The notes beneath the pieces are model-generated. The model saw nothing but the letters and a program-made list of their open reading frames with translations, made no database searches and was not told the DNA's origin. From Saksenaea vasiformis B4078 (lineage: Eukaryota; Mucoromycota; Mucoromycetes; Mucorales; Saksenaeaceae): a stretch of DNA of 60,379 bases. The DNA is taken from the NCBI GenBank assembly GCA_000697055.1, contig JNDT01001142.1, positions 1 to 60,379 of the forward strand. Direction: 5' to 3'. The position numbers and the translations under genes are program-made. Positions 1-10,737 of the stretch are shown one piece after another (the stretch's first letter is position 1; every line of letters begins with the position of its first letter).

Positions 1-903
1 TCTCCGTCTCCGAGCCATTGCCAACGTGAGTAAAACATTCACTCTTGTTTTTTCAATTTACTGATAATGATCTAATCATTTCTGTAGGAATTACAAAAAC
101 CTGATGCGGATAAGTTGGCCCTGTATGTCTTTGAAGTGCTGGCAAACAACGAATCGTTCCCTCCTGTATTTCCGGCGAGATTGTCTTTCAACCCTGCCCT
201 CGGCGAAGATGTTAACAACGCCGTCGTACAAGTGATGGAAGAAGTAGATGTAGATCTCAAGATTCTATTTACTTTGAGAGACTTGACTGAATACGTTGCG
301 TCAATTCCAAGCGATCATGAAGGCCAACTCGGTGATATACGGCACAGGCTTTTCGGATTGCATAGCACCTTCAATGAAGCTTGCGCTCTGGCTCATGATT
401 TACTCAATCGACGTCGCACCAGTCATGAACGCCTTCCTCAGTTGCAGGCAAATCTCATTGAGATTCAACGTATCTGCACGCGTATTGGCAATATCAACCA
501 AGATGTTGTTCGTCAGTTTGATAATCAAATCGATCTTACAAACGCACATTGGGATGAACTTACAGCATGGGATGAAATGGTTACTATCGAAAACGCAATT
601 GCTCAATGGGAACCTCAATTCAACCAGTCGCAAGAGGTTTCTCACGAGGTGGCCCAGTTGACGGAAATGATGAACCAACAAATCACTCAACTGAATGCCA
701 CCATTGATGCATTTGCTACTATGCAACAAAGTTACGAACAAGCTCAAAATAATTATCAAGATGCCCTCACGAGGTTTCATGTTAATAGGACGTTTGGTAA
801 CCGAGAACTCCTGCAAAGATTGGTTGACTACATAACCTCCACTGGACATTCCTGGATATGGCGAAGGAGAGGAGATAACCAAGACCTTGGACACCTTTTA
901 TAA
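1..903 (+). CDS. Partial, unrecognised helical protein upstream of the Fanzor locus
   Basis: An open frame enters from the left edge (exon 1-25). It is interrupted by a good intron at 26-87 (GTGAGT...TGTAG) and continues in phase from 88 to the stop at 901-903. The roughly 280 visible residues are acidic, Gln/Asn-rich and strongly helical. The stretch from about 430 to 780 has heptad-like spacing typical of a coiled coil. No catalytic motif, signal peptide or membrane segment is visible and I do not recognise the family. It lies immediately upstream of, and on the same strand as, the Fanzor exons. It could be the N-terminal part of that gene joined by an unresolved splice near 830-900, a separate host gene, or mobile-element cargo. 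The start lies outside the window. Confidence 0.5.
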
Positions 904-1290
904 CAAGACATGTCAACTTGTTTACGAGGATGTCTTATCTTATTGCAACGTACATTGAACGGTACAATAATGAGGAAATAAGGATTGCCAGCGATGCCCA
1001 GGTGGAAGATTCTATAAGGTGGACAAGGCAGCAAGTACGCGAGCTTGAAGAAAATCCAAGACTCGGGAGACAACGCAGGAATGGACTGGCACGACGATTG
1101 CTCGCTGCAATCAATAATGGCCAGCCTTTGGATCGCGCTCGCATGAATTTCATTGGAGATGCCTCATTTACTCGGCTACAAGAACTAGTTACTACCACAC
1201 AGCAGCAGACACAAACTTCAAGAAGATTTCTACAAGATCCTGAGACTAATCAAGACCTTTTTGATCAGTGCTTCCGCCCGGACTTGTTTA
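836..1290 (+). CDS. Candidate N-terminal exons of the Fanzor gene (unresolved)
   Basis: Two open stretches fill the gap between the coiled-coil ORF and the recognisable Fanzor exons: 836-952 in one frame and 918-1307 in another. The second encodes a basic, Arg/Gln-rich helical segment, as expected for the nucleic-acid-binding N-terminal lobe of Fanzor/TnpB proteins. I could not place splice sites that join these frames to each other and to the exon starting near 1297 without a stop. A possible acceptor (TTTACAG/TAG) lies at 1288-1296. This could be true exons with unusual splicing, or 5' decay of the gene. Confidence 0.3.
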
Positions 1291-1296
1291 CAGTAG

Positions 1297-2877
1297 CGGT
1301 CGTTTAATGTGGTGCCTAAGCCTGGCTTTACGAAAAAGTATGCTACCATTGATAATCAGACCTGTGAGACGTTACTTCGACGTGCTGGATTGCGCCATCT
1401 TATACAACCACGTACTGCAGAAGTAAACACAATTCGTCACATATTAGATTTACGCAAGGTGCGATGCTATGAAACGTAAGTCACTGACTTCTCATTTATA
1501 CTACGAATGGGTACGAAACTAATAGTTCTATTCTACAATAGTGATCATGGTAGAAGAAAATTTTTCTTTTCCGGCCAGATTGCTACGGACGGTTATGCCA
1601 CCTCGGTGCTCCTTCGCAAACAAGTCCGTGTCGAAGAAGCACTTCCTGATTTAACGCCGGAAGACTTCGAAGAGTGGGAGATGCAATATGTGAAGATGTG
1701 GGGTGCGGATCCCGGTGTGTCCGACATATTTGTCGCAAGCAGTGGGAGCGATGATATTTATAATGTTGATGTGATGGAAACCACTGACGGTAATCTGGCC
1801 TAATGCAGTACAAAGAATGGAATTGATGACTGAACTGGTTCGTATTGTATGTATAGACGAAGGTGACGAGGAGGTACCAGAGCAAGGTCAAGAAGAGGAG
1901 CAGGCGCATGGTTACGATTTCCGACTGCGATACCAACAACGACAAAATCAAGCACCTCACGAAATCCGCTCGTTATCTTCGGCCGAATACTACACAAAGG
2001 CAGGCTTCAAACGCGCAGTGGGTCTAGTTCAGAATGCCAAGAATCACGCGAACATAGGCGAAATTGAAAGAACGATCGTAACCAACAGAACAGTGGATTT
2101 CGATCGCATCAACGCTTACATCCAGTCGATCTTGGACGTGTTCAATGGATTAACTGAATTTTACGGACACCAGTTTCATCGAGGCTTAAAATTTAGGAAC
2201 TACAGAGGAAGGCAGCGGATAGACGCTGAGCTCGTTAATGTGTTTGTGAGCGGTGGCAAAAAATATGGCGATCTTGGTGAATGGTACGGCATGCCTCGGT
2301 CAAGACGAAGAAGAAGAGATGGAGTACGACGTCAATTTGCTGGAACTGGTCCACTCGTTCCGACCCATGAAGCTCCTTCCCCAAATCAACGTGAGCCGGC
2401 TGGAGAAAAGACTTTGTAAGTTACCAAAAACGTCATTATTGCGGAGAACCAACTTTTTTCTCATACAATCATAATTATAGTAAATGGCAAAAGGCGTCCA
2501 CCAATAATGAGTTAACCAAGGTTACTGTCATCGGGTTTGGCTCTGGTCAGTTTGGTAGAAGGCAATACGGTGGCAAACCTGTTGGATTGGTGGATAAATG
2601 TCGAAAACTGCTGAAGAAGGCGGAGCAGGAAGGAAGGCTTGTCATCATGAACGTCAACGAACATAACACATCTCAAGTATGTTCACGATGTGGTGAAAAA
2701 TCTTTGGAACAAGTCCGTGCTGCGGGTCTCAGTCTGTACACCGTGTTAACTTGCACCAGTTGTCGTACGGTGTGGCAGCGAGACATCAACGCCTCCCGAA
2801 ACATCTATGGTATATGCTACAATACCATCTATCATGGTCAGCGGCCAAGCATTTTTACACCTTCTGGAGGTAGTTGA
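1297..2877 (+). CDS. Fanzor (eukaryotic TnpB-like) RNA-guided nuclease, RuvC half
   Basis: Splicing 1297-1475, 1542-1789, 1857-2415 and 2481-2877 gives one open frame of 460 codons ending in TGA. All introns are GT-AG. Visible family landmarks in order are: a TDGY-type strand motif just after the second exon starts; RuvC-I WGADPGVSDIF with the catalytic Asp at 1708-1710; a Ser-Ser-Ala-Glu-Tyr segment; a basic R-N-Y-x-G-R-Q-R helix with GGKKYG; GFGSGQF; NVNEHNTSQVCSRCG with a Glu at 2659-2661; a CxxC...CxxC zinc ribbon (2680-2763); and RuvC-III WQRDINASRN with Asp at 2782-2784. Known Fanzors are RNA-guided DNA endonucleases carried by eukaryotic mobile elements. Their RuvC-II Glu sits in a rearranged place next to the TS..C..C motif, as here. 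The three acidic residues and four Cys are intact, so catalysis is plausible. The N terminus is unresolved, and 2268-2415 is an odd Arg/Pro-rich segment. Confidence 0.85.
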
Positions 2878-3178
2878 TATCTCTTGCCTTACAGTTGTAA
2901 GTATAAGTATCCTCAGATGTTATATCAATATTACTAATGCTATATCTGCTTTGTCCCATTTTTATATTGCTGTTCGTCTACTTTACCATGATATTTCGTC
3001 CACTATTTCTGCGGGTTCTTGTTCATTTTGTATTGTAACTCCGTCTAAATTTCAAAAGGAAAAACTGTAGCCTCATTTCGCCAAAAAAGCTTGTGTACCC
3101 GAAATAGGAAAGCGGGCTTAAAAGCAAAAAAAAAAAAACTGTCCTTTCTTGTCTTTCTTTTTTCTCTTTTTCATAACT
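2878..3178. other. Fanzor 3' flank and MARVEL promoter
   Basis: No gene is seen. In TnpB and Fanzor loci the guide (omega) RNA usually derives from the 3' end of the ORF and its flank, so this is where one would look. I see no clear terminal inverted repeat. The right part, from about 3127, is an A-run followed by a CTTTTT-rich tract leading to the MARVEL start codon, which looks like that gene's promoter/5' UTR. Confidence 0.3.
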
Positions 3179-4294
3179 ATGGGTCGTCAGCTCAACTTAG
3201 AACTACCAGTATCTGTACCGGATAATATGCCACATGTTGGCACTGCCAAAGCATGGCTACACATTGTACAAGTTGCTTGTACCTTTTTGACTATTTGTGT
3301 TGTGGCGCCTATCATCGCAACAGAGAATCGATTTTACGCAAGTATTATTATTATTATAAACAACAAATAAGAGAAAAGAAGAGGATTAACCCTTAAAAAA
3401 CAGCATGGAAGTCAACCAGGTCCCAACTGGACTTTGTTGGTGGCTATTACCAGTATCGCTATACCCATCTGTCTGGTCTATTTTCCTTGGGCTTATGACC
3501 GTCAAAGCAAGTTCAAGAAGCTTGGCAAATTCTTCCTTAAACCACGCACAAACCTTATTTTCACTTCTTTCTACTCTGTAATGTGGGCTACTGCTGGTAT
3601 CGCTATCACTGTTCACTCAAATAATCCCGCACACTGCAACTTTGATTCGGCCTTGCAAAAAGACTATGGTGACGATTACACAAGTGCGTGGACAACTCAG
3701 GTAAAAAATACAAAAAAAAAAATTGTCAGAAGAAAAAGTTAAACTAAACACTATGTTATATAGTGCAACCTGGCCAAGGCTACTGCTGGTTTTGCCTGGA
3801 TTACATGTTTGATGTGGGTGGCTACTCTGCTGTGTACATTGGTTATCTTCTGGAGCGAGAAACAGTCTGTGCGGAACAATTTGAAAGAACACGAAATGAA
3901 CAAACAGATGGCACTTACGATGCAACAAGAAGAGGAGGCGAGACAATACCAAACGGCACAAACAAGTTATTACGGTGGTAGTGACTTGGAGCAACAGCAA
4001 CCACATCAGGCGCCTGTACCTCCGGCACACCATGCATCACCTTTCGAGTCTCCGTACGATCCGCCGGCTGGCTCGGAACCATCTCACCGCGATTCGTACT
4101 ACCGTTCACCAGCTCCGTCTCAACCGGTGCCAGAACAAACGGATTATGCGTACCAAGAATACCGCCAGCATACACCTGAACAGGCACATGTGGCTCCCCA
4201 GCAATACCAAAGCCCTCCACCTGCTTCCTACACACCCATGCCCATGCCTGAACCATCGGTCTACGCACAGCAACAACAAGCTCATCATTTCTAA
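3179..4294 (+). CDS. MARVEL-domain four-TM membrane protein
   Basis: Three exons (3179-3337, 3404-3700, 3764-4294) give 328 aa. There are four hydrophobic spans: about residues 23-45 (AWLHIVQVACTFLTICVV), then two in exon 2, and one opening exon 3 (AGFAWITCLMWVATLLCTLV). The CN-x-AKA-x-x-GFAWI sequence before the last span is typical of fungal MARVEL proteins, which organise plasma-membrane or vesicle lipid domains (Nce102-like). The C-terminal 120 residues form a cytosolic tail rich in Gln, Pro, Tyr and His, after a short charged helix. The first intron appears to use a GC donor (GCAAGT at 3338), which keeps phase 0; the second is GT-AG. Start ATG 3179 follows a CT-rich leader. Confidence 0.85.
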
Positions 4295-4993
4295 ACCAAA
4301 AAAGAAAAAAAAAACCGGAATGGGCTCATTGAAACTTATATATAATCTTTCTTACTTTACATATTGCTCGTATACCTCGGCCTTGTTCATAGGATGTATT
4401 GAATATCTTCCCCCCATTTTGTTAAAAAAATAAGCAAAATTCTGTTCATTCCTTTTATTATCATTTTTTCTTTTTCTTTCTTTTCTTTGTCGCCTTCATT
4501 GGTGCGATGAATGTAGATTTCTAAATAAAATAAAAAAAGAAAGATGTCGCATATAATACTTGCGTCCGCTTTAAAAGCTGATCCAAGGGAAAGTGGTACT
4601 GTTTTTAAGTTGATCTAATGCAACAGTTGTCAGTTAAATATGTATGGTGAGTGTCCAAGGAGGTGTCGGTTTCCACTATATTAAATATTCGACAAGGCAT
4701 GTCAGTTCATTCATGTCTTCATGCCTATTGTTAGACTATTCCGAACCATTTGTAACTTCTGCTCGCTGCTTCAACAGTATAACATTCAGCTGTTGGCTTT
4801 TGTCCTAGTGGGGGGTGCAACCTCTGTTGGATGCAAAATCTATATGGTATAGCATAGAAATCCGTTTCATCAAACAGTAAAAGTTGCTGCGTGTTTTTGA
4901 GCAGGAGGAGGCAAATCCTCTCTTATCGGAATTCCAAAGTCGGTTTGCCGTGAGTTTCCCTTCCATCACGATCAAAGGAAATCATTGAGCATA
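4295..4993. other. Intergenic, tandem genes
   Basis: A/T-rich 3' end of the MARVEL gene (AAATAAAATAAAA near 4521 may serve as a polyadenylation signal), then the promoter of the next gene. No ORF or repeat worth calling. Confidence 0.5.
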
Positions 4994-6889
4994 ATGATGC
5001 GTGGCCGATGGTTGCTCCTCTTTTTAAGTTTACTGATTTGGAGTGCGAATGCAGAACTGGTTCTCGAAAACGACGATCGGAAAGCCATTGAGGTAGCCGC
5101 CTTTGGTTTCTTGTCTGGAGGACAATTGTCCTACACTGTCCATGACTACCATGTAAGTTCCCTAAGAAAACTAGCGCACGCTTAATCACTCTTTCTTGTA
5201 AGCTTGAAGACGCGGTTGAGCCAGGTGTTGTTGGTTTCTATATTCGCAAAGGAAAAGTTCAGGAGACGCTGTCGCCGAGTCTTCCCGACGAAGAATCCAC
5301 CAAACCGGGCGGATGCTTTCTCGATAACAGCTATATTAAGGATGAAGTGAATGATGGAACAAGCATCGTCAGAGAATTGTTACAAGATGATCAGAACACG
5401 TAATATAGGAAACTTAGATAATGAGGGGCATTGTGGATCTTATCAATCTGCTAGATGGCATGGTTCTTTGACGGTAGGGGCAACGGATGAAGGTCTTTGG
5501 CAAATGATCCTGATCAATTGCAAAGACACCAAGATCTCTTTAAAGGTAAAGTTAGTCGTTTTATTTCAGTTAAAAAATGGTACCTGATCCGGGTGGATGA
5601 TTTGGTGGATGATTTAGTTGAGCATTGACCAAGTCAATCCGGGAAACAATCATCTCTCAGCAGGGGATACACCTCTGCCATTGGTTTATGGTGTTTCCTC
5701 TGTTGCCTACTTTTGTATCGCCCTTTATTGGACTAGCCTATTGGTGTTTCGACGAGACACCCGCGTTTTCCGTGCCCATTGGCTCATGTAGGTAACCATC
5801 TTGTTAGCCAACGTGATCTCATCCGTATCCGAAAGGCTGGTGCTGGTACTCTGTATCATTGTCAACAAAGCATTGCAATCGGTAAAGTATTACTACTTCC
5901 TGTTAAAAACATTAACAAGTTGGCAAGGCCAAGTACCACTACATGAAAACGGGCGTACTTAGCGAAGGATGGCGGATTGGATTTTATGTATTTGCAACGT
6001 ATGTAAATAGCGGGACCATCATCATCATCTCATCAATTTTTGTTGTTAGTGTCAAAGGTCTTTTGAGCATCTTGATTATAGGTATGTATGGATGGTTATC
6101 GTGGGCAAACTGTAGCCACTGATGGTCCATGACATTAGTTTTGCTTGCTTCAGGATGGATGTTTATCAAGCCATTCCTGTCAAGCAAAGACAAGCGCGTT
6201 ATCTCTATTGTTGTCCCTTTACAAGTACTAGCCAACGTTGCGTCTGCTATTGGAAGCGAAGCTGCTATAGGATCCGCCGACTGGTCTTTCTGGGTAAGCA
6301 ATTATCACCAACAGACGACAAGATTAATTCTTTTTGTAGAATATGCTTTTGCCGCTAATTGACTTGGCAGCTTGCGCTGTTGTTTTATGGACTATTCTTC
6401 AGACACGAAAACATCTGGGTAGCGCCACATCTGTCGATGGAAAAGGTAAACATGATACAAAGCTTGACAACGTATGTACTGATATAGGATTAAAAACACA
6501 AAAAGAAATCGATATTTTGAACAAGTACAAGCTTTGGTCTTCTTTCTACATTGTTGCTCTCGTGTATATTTATGTTACTCGCATTATTGTTCAACTTTTA
6601 CAAGCATCACTACCATTTCGTTATGTGACGTGGCTAGGTGAAGCCGTCAATGAAGTGGCAACACTCCTTTTTTATATCTTTATTGGGTAAGTTAAGAAAG
6701 AAGTCAGATGTCCATACTTATTGATTATAAAGATACAAGTTCCGGCCATATCCTGACAACCCTTATACACAAGTACCTGATCAAGACGAGGAAGAAGTGA
6801 TAGGAGATATCGATGCACCGCGTGAAGAAGTTTTGAGAATGACAGCTACATCCCGACGTGATAAGATAACACGTACAGATTCACTTTGA
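4994..6889 (+). CDS. GPR107/PTM1-like protein, lung seven-TM receptor family
   Basis: An N-terminal signal peptide (MMRGRWLLLFLSLLIWSANA) is followed by a lumenal region with a Cys (GGCFLDN) and the segment GLWQMILINCKD. Seven membrane spans come next, including AHWLM, KYHYMKTGVLSEGW, GWMFIKPFLSSKDKRV and PLQVLANVAS, all hallmarks of the Lung_7-TM_R family (GPR107/108, yeast Ptm1). A short acidic cytosolic tail ends RDKITRTDSL. Family members sit in Golgi and endosomes and act in retrograde traffic. Exons include 4994-5152 and 5203 to about 5346. Later boundaries near 5400 and 5790 are uncertain because reading straight through meets stops. An intron from about 5789 to 5836 (GTAGGT...GAAAG) restores a good transmembrane segment across an in-frame TAG. 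ATG 4994 is chosen because it begins the signal peptide. Confidence 0.85.
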
Positions 6890-7303
6890 GACGTGTACCT
6901 CCAACCCGATACCTTTTAGCAGAAAATGCCCCAGAAAACGATAACATCATCGTGTCTGTACCGTGGGAAAATTTCTGCGTGTGGGAAGTTCAATTCCGCA
7001 CATCTGTGTAGCCCAAGCTAGAATGGGGAGAAGCCTTTCTTCTCATGTTTTTTTAAAGAAAAAGAAAAAAATGAATACGTTACCAAAGCAACAGTTAATT
7101 CCAAAGCAAGCAGAGGACTTCATAGTAGCATTCAAAAAGAGACAGTTGAATGATAAGCAAGATTAACAAAGCATGTGATTCAAAGTTGTGTACAAAAATT
7201 TCAAGTTCCTCCGAAAAAATAAAGCGCTTAGTACAAAGAGAAAAAAAAAAGAGAGCCAGGTTCATCCCCACGTTCTTTCTTTCACTTGTTCATTTTCTCA
7301 ACC
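6890..7303. other. Intergenic; promoter of enoyl-CoA hydratase
   Basis: Purine-rich then pyrimidine-rich sequence. The CTTTCTTTC tract just before 7304 is a typical fungal promoter/5' UTR. A 67-codon ORF at 6963-7166 is Lys-rich with no family signal, and I did not call it. Confidence 0.45.
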
Positions 7304-8650
7304 ATGCTCAGAACTCTCATCAGCACCTCCATTACCCGCCCTCTTACTGCTCCAAAGGCAACTGCCGTCAGAGCCTTCAGCACTGGCTTCGTTCTGAGAC
7401 GTAAGTTTATAGGAAAGACGCGTAACTATCCCTTTTCTGAACCCTACTTTTTTTACAGAGGCCCAGGTGGACCTTGATAAGAAGAACTTCCAGCATATCT
7501 TGACCGAGACTAGAGGCAAGGTCGGTCTTATCACCTTGAACCGCCCCAAGGCTTTGAACGCGTTGTGCAATGATCTTTTCGTCGAGGTCAACGAAGCCCT
7601 TCAAGCCTATGATGCCAATGAAAACATCGGTGCTGTTGTCCTTACTGGCTCCGAGAAGGCCTTTGCTGGTATCTATATAAAAAAGGAAGACCAATGATTT
7701 TGTTGACCATCTCTTATTTCTTTATAGCCGGTGCTGATATCAAGGAAATGAAGGACAACACCTTCGTTCAGACCTACAAAACCGATTTCTTGGGTCATTG
7801 GGCCAAGATGACTGAAATCAAGAAGCCCATCCTCGCTGCCGTCAACGGCTATGCTGTACGTCATAACTCCGCTCGCAATGTTGGTGTACCCTAACTTATT
7901 TTTCTTGTAGTTGGGTGGTGGATGTGAATTGGCCATGATGTGCGATGTAAGAAAGAAATACAAAGAGAAGAACAAGGGTTAAGAATATACTTATCTCCTT
8001 CTCTTTTAGATCATCTACGCTGGTGACAAGGCTGTCTTTGGTCAGCCCGAGATGAAGTTGGGTGTCATTCCCGGTAAATACCGTTATAAAAAAAATTTAG
8101 GTGAGATGGGGATACTAATTTCTAAAAAAAGGTGCTGGTGGTACCCAACGTCTTGTTAAGGCTGTTGGCAAGTCCAAGGCCATGGAAATGGTGTTGACCG
8201 GTAGCGTCAACCTCAATGCCACCGAGGCTCTTCAATTGGGTAAGCCATACAGCAAGAAGAGGTGACAGCATTGATAACACACATATAGGTCTTGTTAGCA
8301 AGGTTGTTCCCTCTGGTGAGCTTGTGGATGAAACTGTCAAGACCGCTGAAAAGATTGCCAACATGAGCCAGCCTGCTGTCCAGATGGCCAAGGAAGCCAT
8401 TAACAAGTGTAAGTCCAAATGCCTCTCTCTTCTTTTGATGGAATCTAATGATACATAAAATAGCTTTCGAGGTGCCTCTTAGCGCTGGTCTTCGTTGGGA
8501 ACGTATCTTCTTCCAGGCTCTCTTTGGAACTGTAAGTCTTAATCCTAAATGAACGGGTGTGTGTAACTTATGAATCTTTGATAGGCTGACCAGAAGGAGG
8601 GTATGGCTGCTTTCGCCGAAAAGAGAAAGGCCACCTTCATCCACCAGTAA
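7304..8650 (+). CDS. Mitochondrial short-chain enoyl-CoA hydratase
   Basis: A crotonase-fold enzyme that hydrates 2-trans-enoyl-CoA in beta-oxidation and branched-chain amino-acid breakdown. The first exon (7304-7400) encodes an Arg/Ser/Thr-rich mitochondrial presequence. The mature part starts with a hydratase-like [25 protein letters not shown] (oxyanion-hole region), [11 protein letters not shown] with the first catalytic Glu, [19 protein letters not shown] with the second catalytic Glu, and the C-terminal helix [14 protein letters not shown] all follow. Both catalytic Glu are present. Exons are small (7459-7668, 7728 onward) with seven or more introns. Length is about 290 aa, as for ECHS1. 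It converges on the fasciclin gene, with 162 bp between stop codons. Confidence 0.93.
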
Positions 8651-8812
8651 AACAAAAAAAAACGTAATAACAACAACTGGCTCATGTAAATACCAACTTC
8701 TCGGTGCCATTAGGACACCTTGAAAAATAAATGAAAAAAGGAAAAAAGGGACTCAAAAGTTCTTTTTTTTTCTTTTTTGTTACTGCAAAGATCGAATATA
8801 AATTACTGAAAA

Positions 8813-10177
8813 CTACGAAGAAGAGGAAGGCTGCAACACTACAGAATCTCTGTTAGTCGCACCACAGATTAATGTATGGTTTTTCGTTTTACCTTGATCA
8901 ATCACATGTAGTACACCGTTGTTCATCAAGATATTAGGTTGAACAACGTTTACCGTGTTATTGACTATATATTTCATAAATCATGAGGAGTTAATGCAGA
9001 TTGTATAGGAGGAGGGTTTGGCTTACTTTTAATTTGATTATCATTCACGCTGATAGGTAGCGAGTTGCCTGCAGCGGTCTGGACCGTGGTTGTTCCATTT
9101 GCACCGGCCGCCTCCGTGAAGTTCGTTGTATAATAGATTCCCGGAAGGAAATGCGTTCGAACAAGGCTCTCCATGGTTTGATTATTCATGTTTTGCGTGT
9201 TGAGTTGGCTCAATGCCCTATTGATCGGGGCAAACAACGTATACTACCGAAAATTGGATGAGTAAAAAAAAAAAAGAAAGTGGGATGTCTTAATAATACG
9301 CACGTTGCTTGATTGATTCAGTTGAGCACCAAATTGAGGGAACTTTTGGATGGCATCTGCCAATTCAGAAATGTTGGACACATTATTAATCACCACGGTA
9401 GGTGCCTCAGGTGGCAGTAATACTAAAACGCTAGTGGTGAGAGGTGGAAGTCGAGCTTGGCCCATTTTGCTTACTGTCATCAATGACATGGAGGACACCG
9501 TTGGCAGCTACAATATCAACCAAGGTCAAATTGGCAGCTGTCCTTCCGTTGCCTGCTTTGAAACCGACATGGGTGGCATTACTAGGGTTCGATACATTGC
9601 TTTGAATCAGCAACGGTAAACCACCAGGGACCTTATTTGTCGACTGATTGTTAGACATTGTACTATTAACAATCGTCTGGTTCGTTAAATCATTCAACAA
9701 GAAGCTGCTGTTGACGATGTGATATTGAAGGAGATCCACCACAGTAAAGTTTCGGGCCAACAATGAACTTGGGAACGGATTAGGTGGAACTGTGCTTGTA
9801 GCATTGCCGCCACCGCCGCTACTGCTGCTGCTGCTGTTATTATTATTACTATTATTACCACCTCCGGAACGACTTTGGTTTCTCTCTTTTTTTTTCTCCA
9901 ATGTTAGTCTCAAAGGATTGAAGGCAATAAATGTGATTTACTCACCCAACTCCTGGTAAAATTTGTCAGAGGGAGCAAAGACAGTGATGTTTCCAGGTTG
10001 GTTTAGAAGGTCCATTATAGGTCGATATTCATCCGAAGAGTTCAGGAATCGGATGAATTCATAAGCAGGACTCAGTTGTGTTGTGTTGAGGATCTCAAAA
10101 ATAGTACTATTTGTCAATTGAGCCACAGCAACACTTGCCACAGTAGCAAGCAGTACAACAATTGTCTCGAAATGCAT
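8813..10177 (-). CDS. Secreted fasciclin (FAS1) protein with two domains
   Basis: Start at 10177 gives a clean signal peptide (MHFETIVVLLATVASVAVAQ). The first FAS1 domain shows ITVFAPSDKFYQEL and later the hydrophobic DLLQYHIV and GVLHVIDD motifs. The second shows VYTLFAPINRALSQL and ends with ILMNNGVLHVID. A low-complexity Gly/Asn/Ser insert (about 9800-9880) splits the first domain after its first motif. There are many Asn-X-Ser/Thr sites. FAS1 proteins mediate cell-surface adhesion and matrix contacts. The C terminus (VVLQPSSSS) has no hydrophobic tail, so I see no GPI anchor. The gene has three or four introns, and the first donor is at 9945. Exact borders around the A-rich acceptor near 9895 are uncertain. 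Confidence 0.88.
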
Positions 10178-10737
10178 TGTTCTGAACAACTGACGAAAAA
10201 CACGTAATTCACCTCGGTGCACACCTTTATCTTGTTTTTCATCGGGTGTTTCACTCGGTTCTTTTGACGTAACCGCAACGTTTCAAAAACGAACCCAATC
10301 GAAAAGAAATAAACCCCTGCTCTCTCTCTCTTTCTTTCTTTCACCAAGAAAAAAGAAAGAAAAAAGATATATCAGATAATTTACCAAGCTTCTCAACACA
10401 GGCCCAGCGTCACTTTGGAGGCCGGTCCCTTCAGCCAGGGATAACTTTTTAAAACTTATCATCATGTCAATTTTCTTTGTTTTTACAAGCCCGAAACATT
10501 CGTTTCTCAGTCGATCACACCAACTGATTGGCTTGTCGAATCCCGCGAAAATTGTAAAATGTCACGGTTTTCAACATCGTTGTATAAACGTTTGCACTTC
10601 TTCACTCCTCTTCTACCTTTAAAAGAAGAGGTTACATTTTTACATACAAAATGGCTTACTTTTTCTGTTTAATACAGTGGGAACATCTTTCTTTCTTCTT
10701 CTTTCATTGGTGTAAATGCATCGTGTTTATGAATTTT
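10178..10737. other. Intergenic between two minus-strand genes
   Basis: Promoter of the fasciclin gene and terminator of the NOL11-like gene. A CT-run lies at 10320-10345. ORFs on both strands here are short and low-complexity; nothing is supported. Confidence 0.45.

Noticed and set aside
400..894. 164-codon minus-strand ORF opposite the coiled-coil ORF
   Set aside because: It is a mirror of a better plus-strand frame and has no motif or promoter.
4994..6889. GPR107-like gene as a pseudogene because of in-frame stops
   Set aside because: All stops fall in segments removable as introns, and every conserved transmembrane motif is intact.
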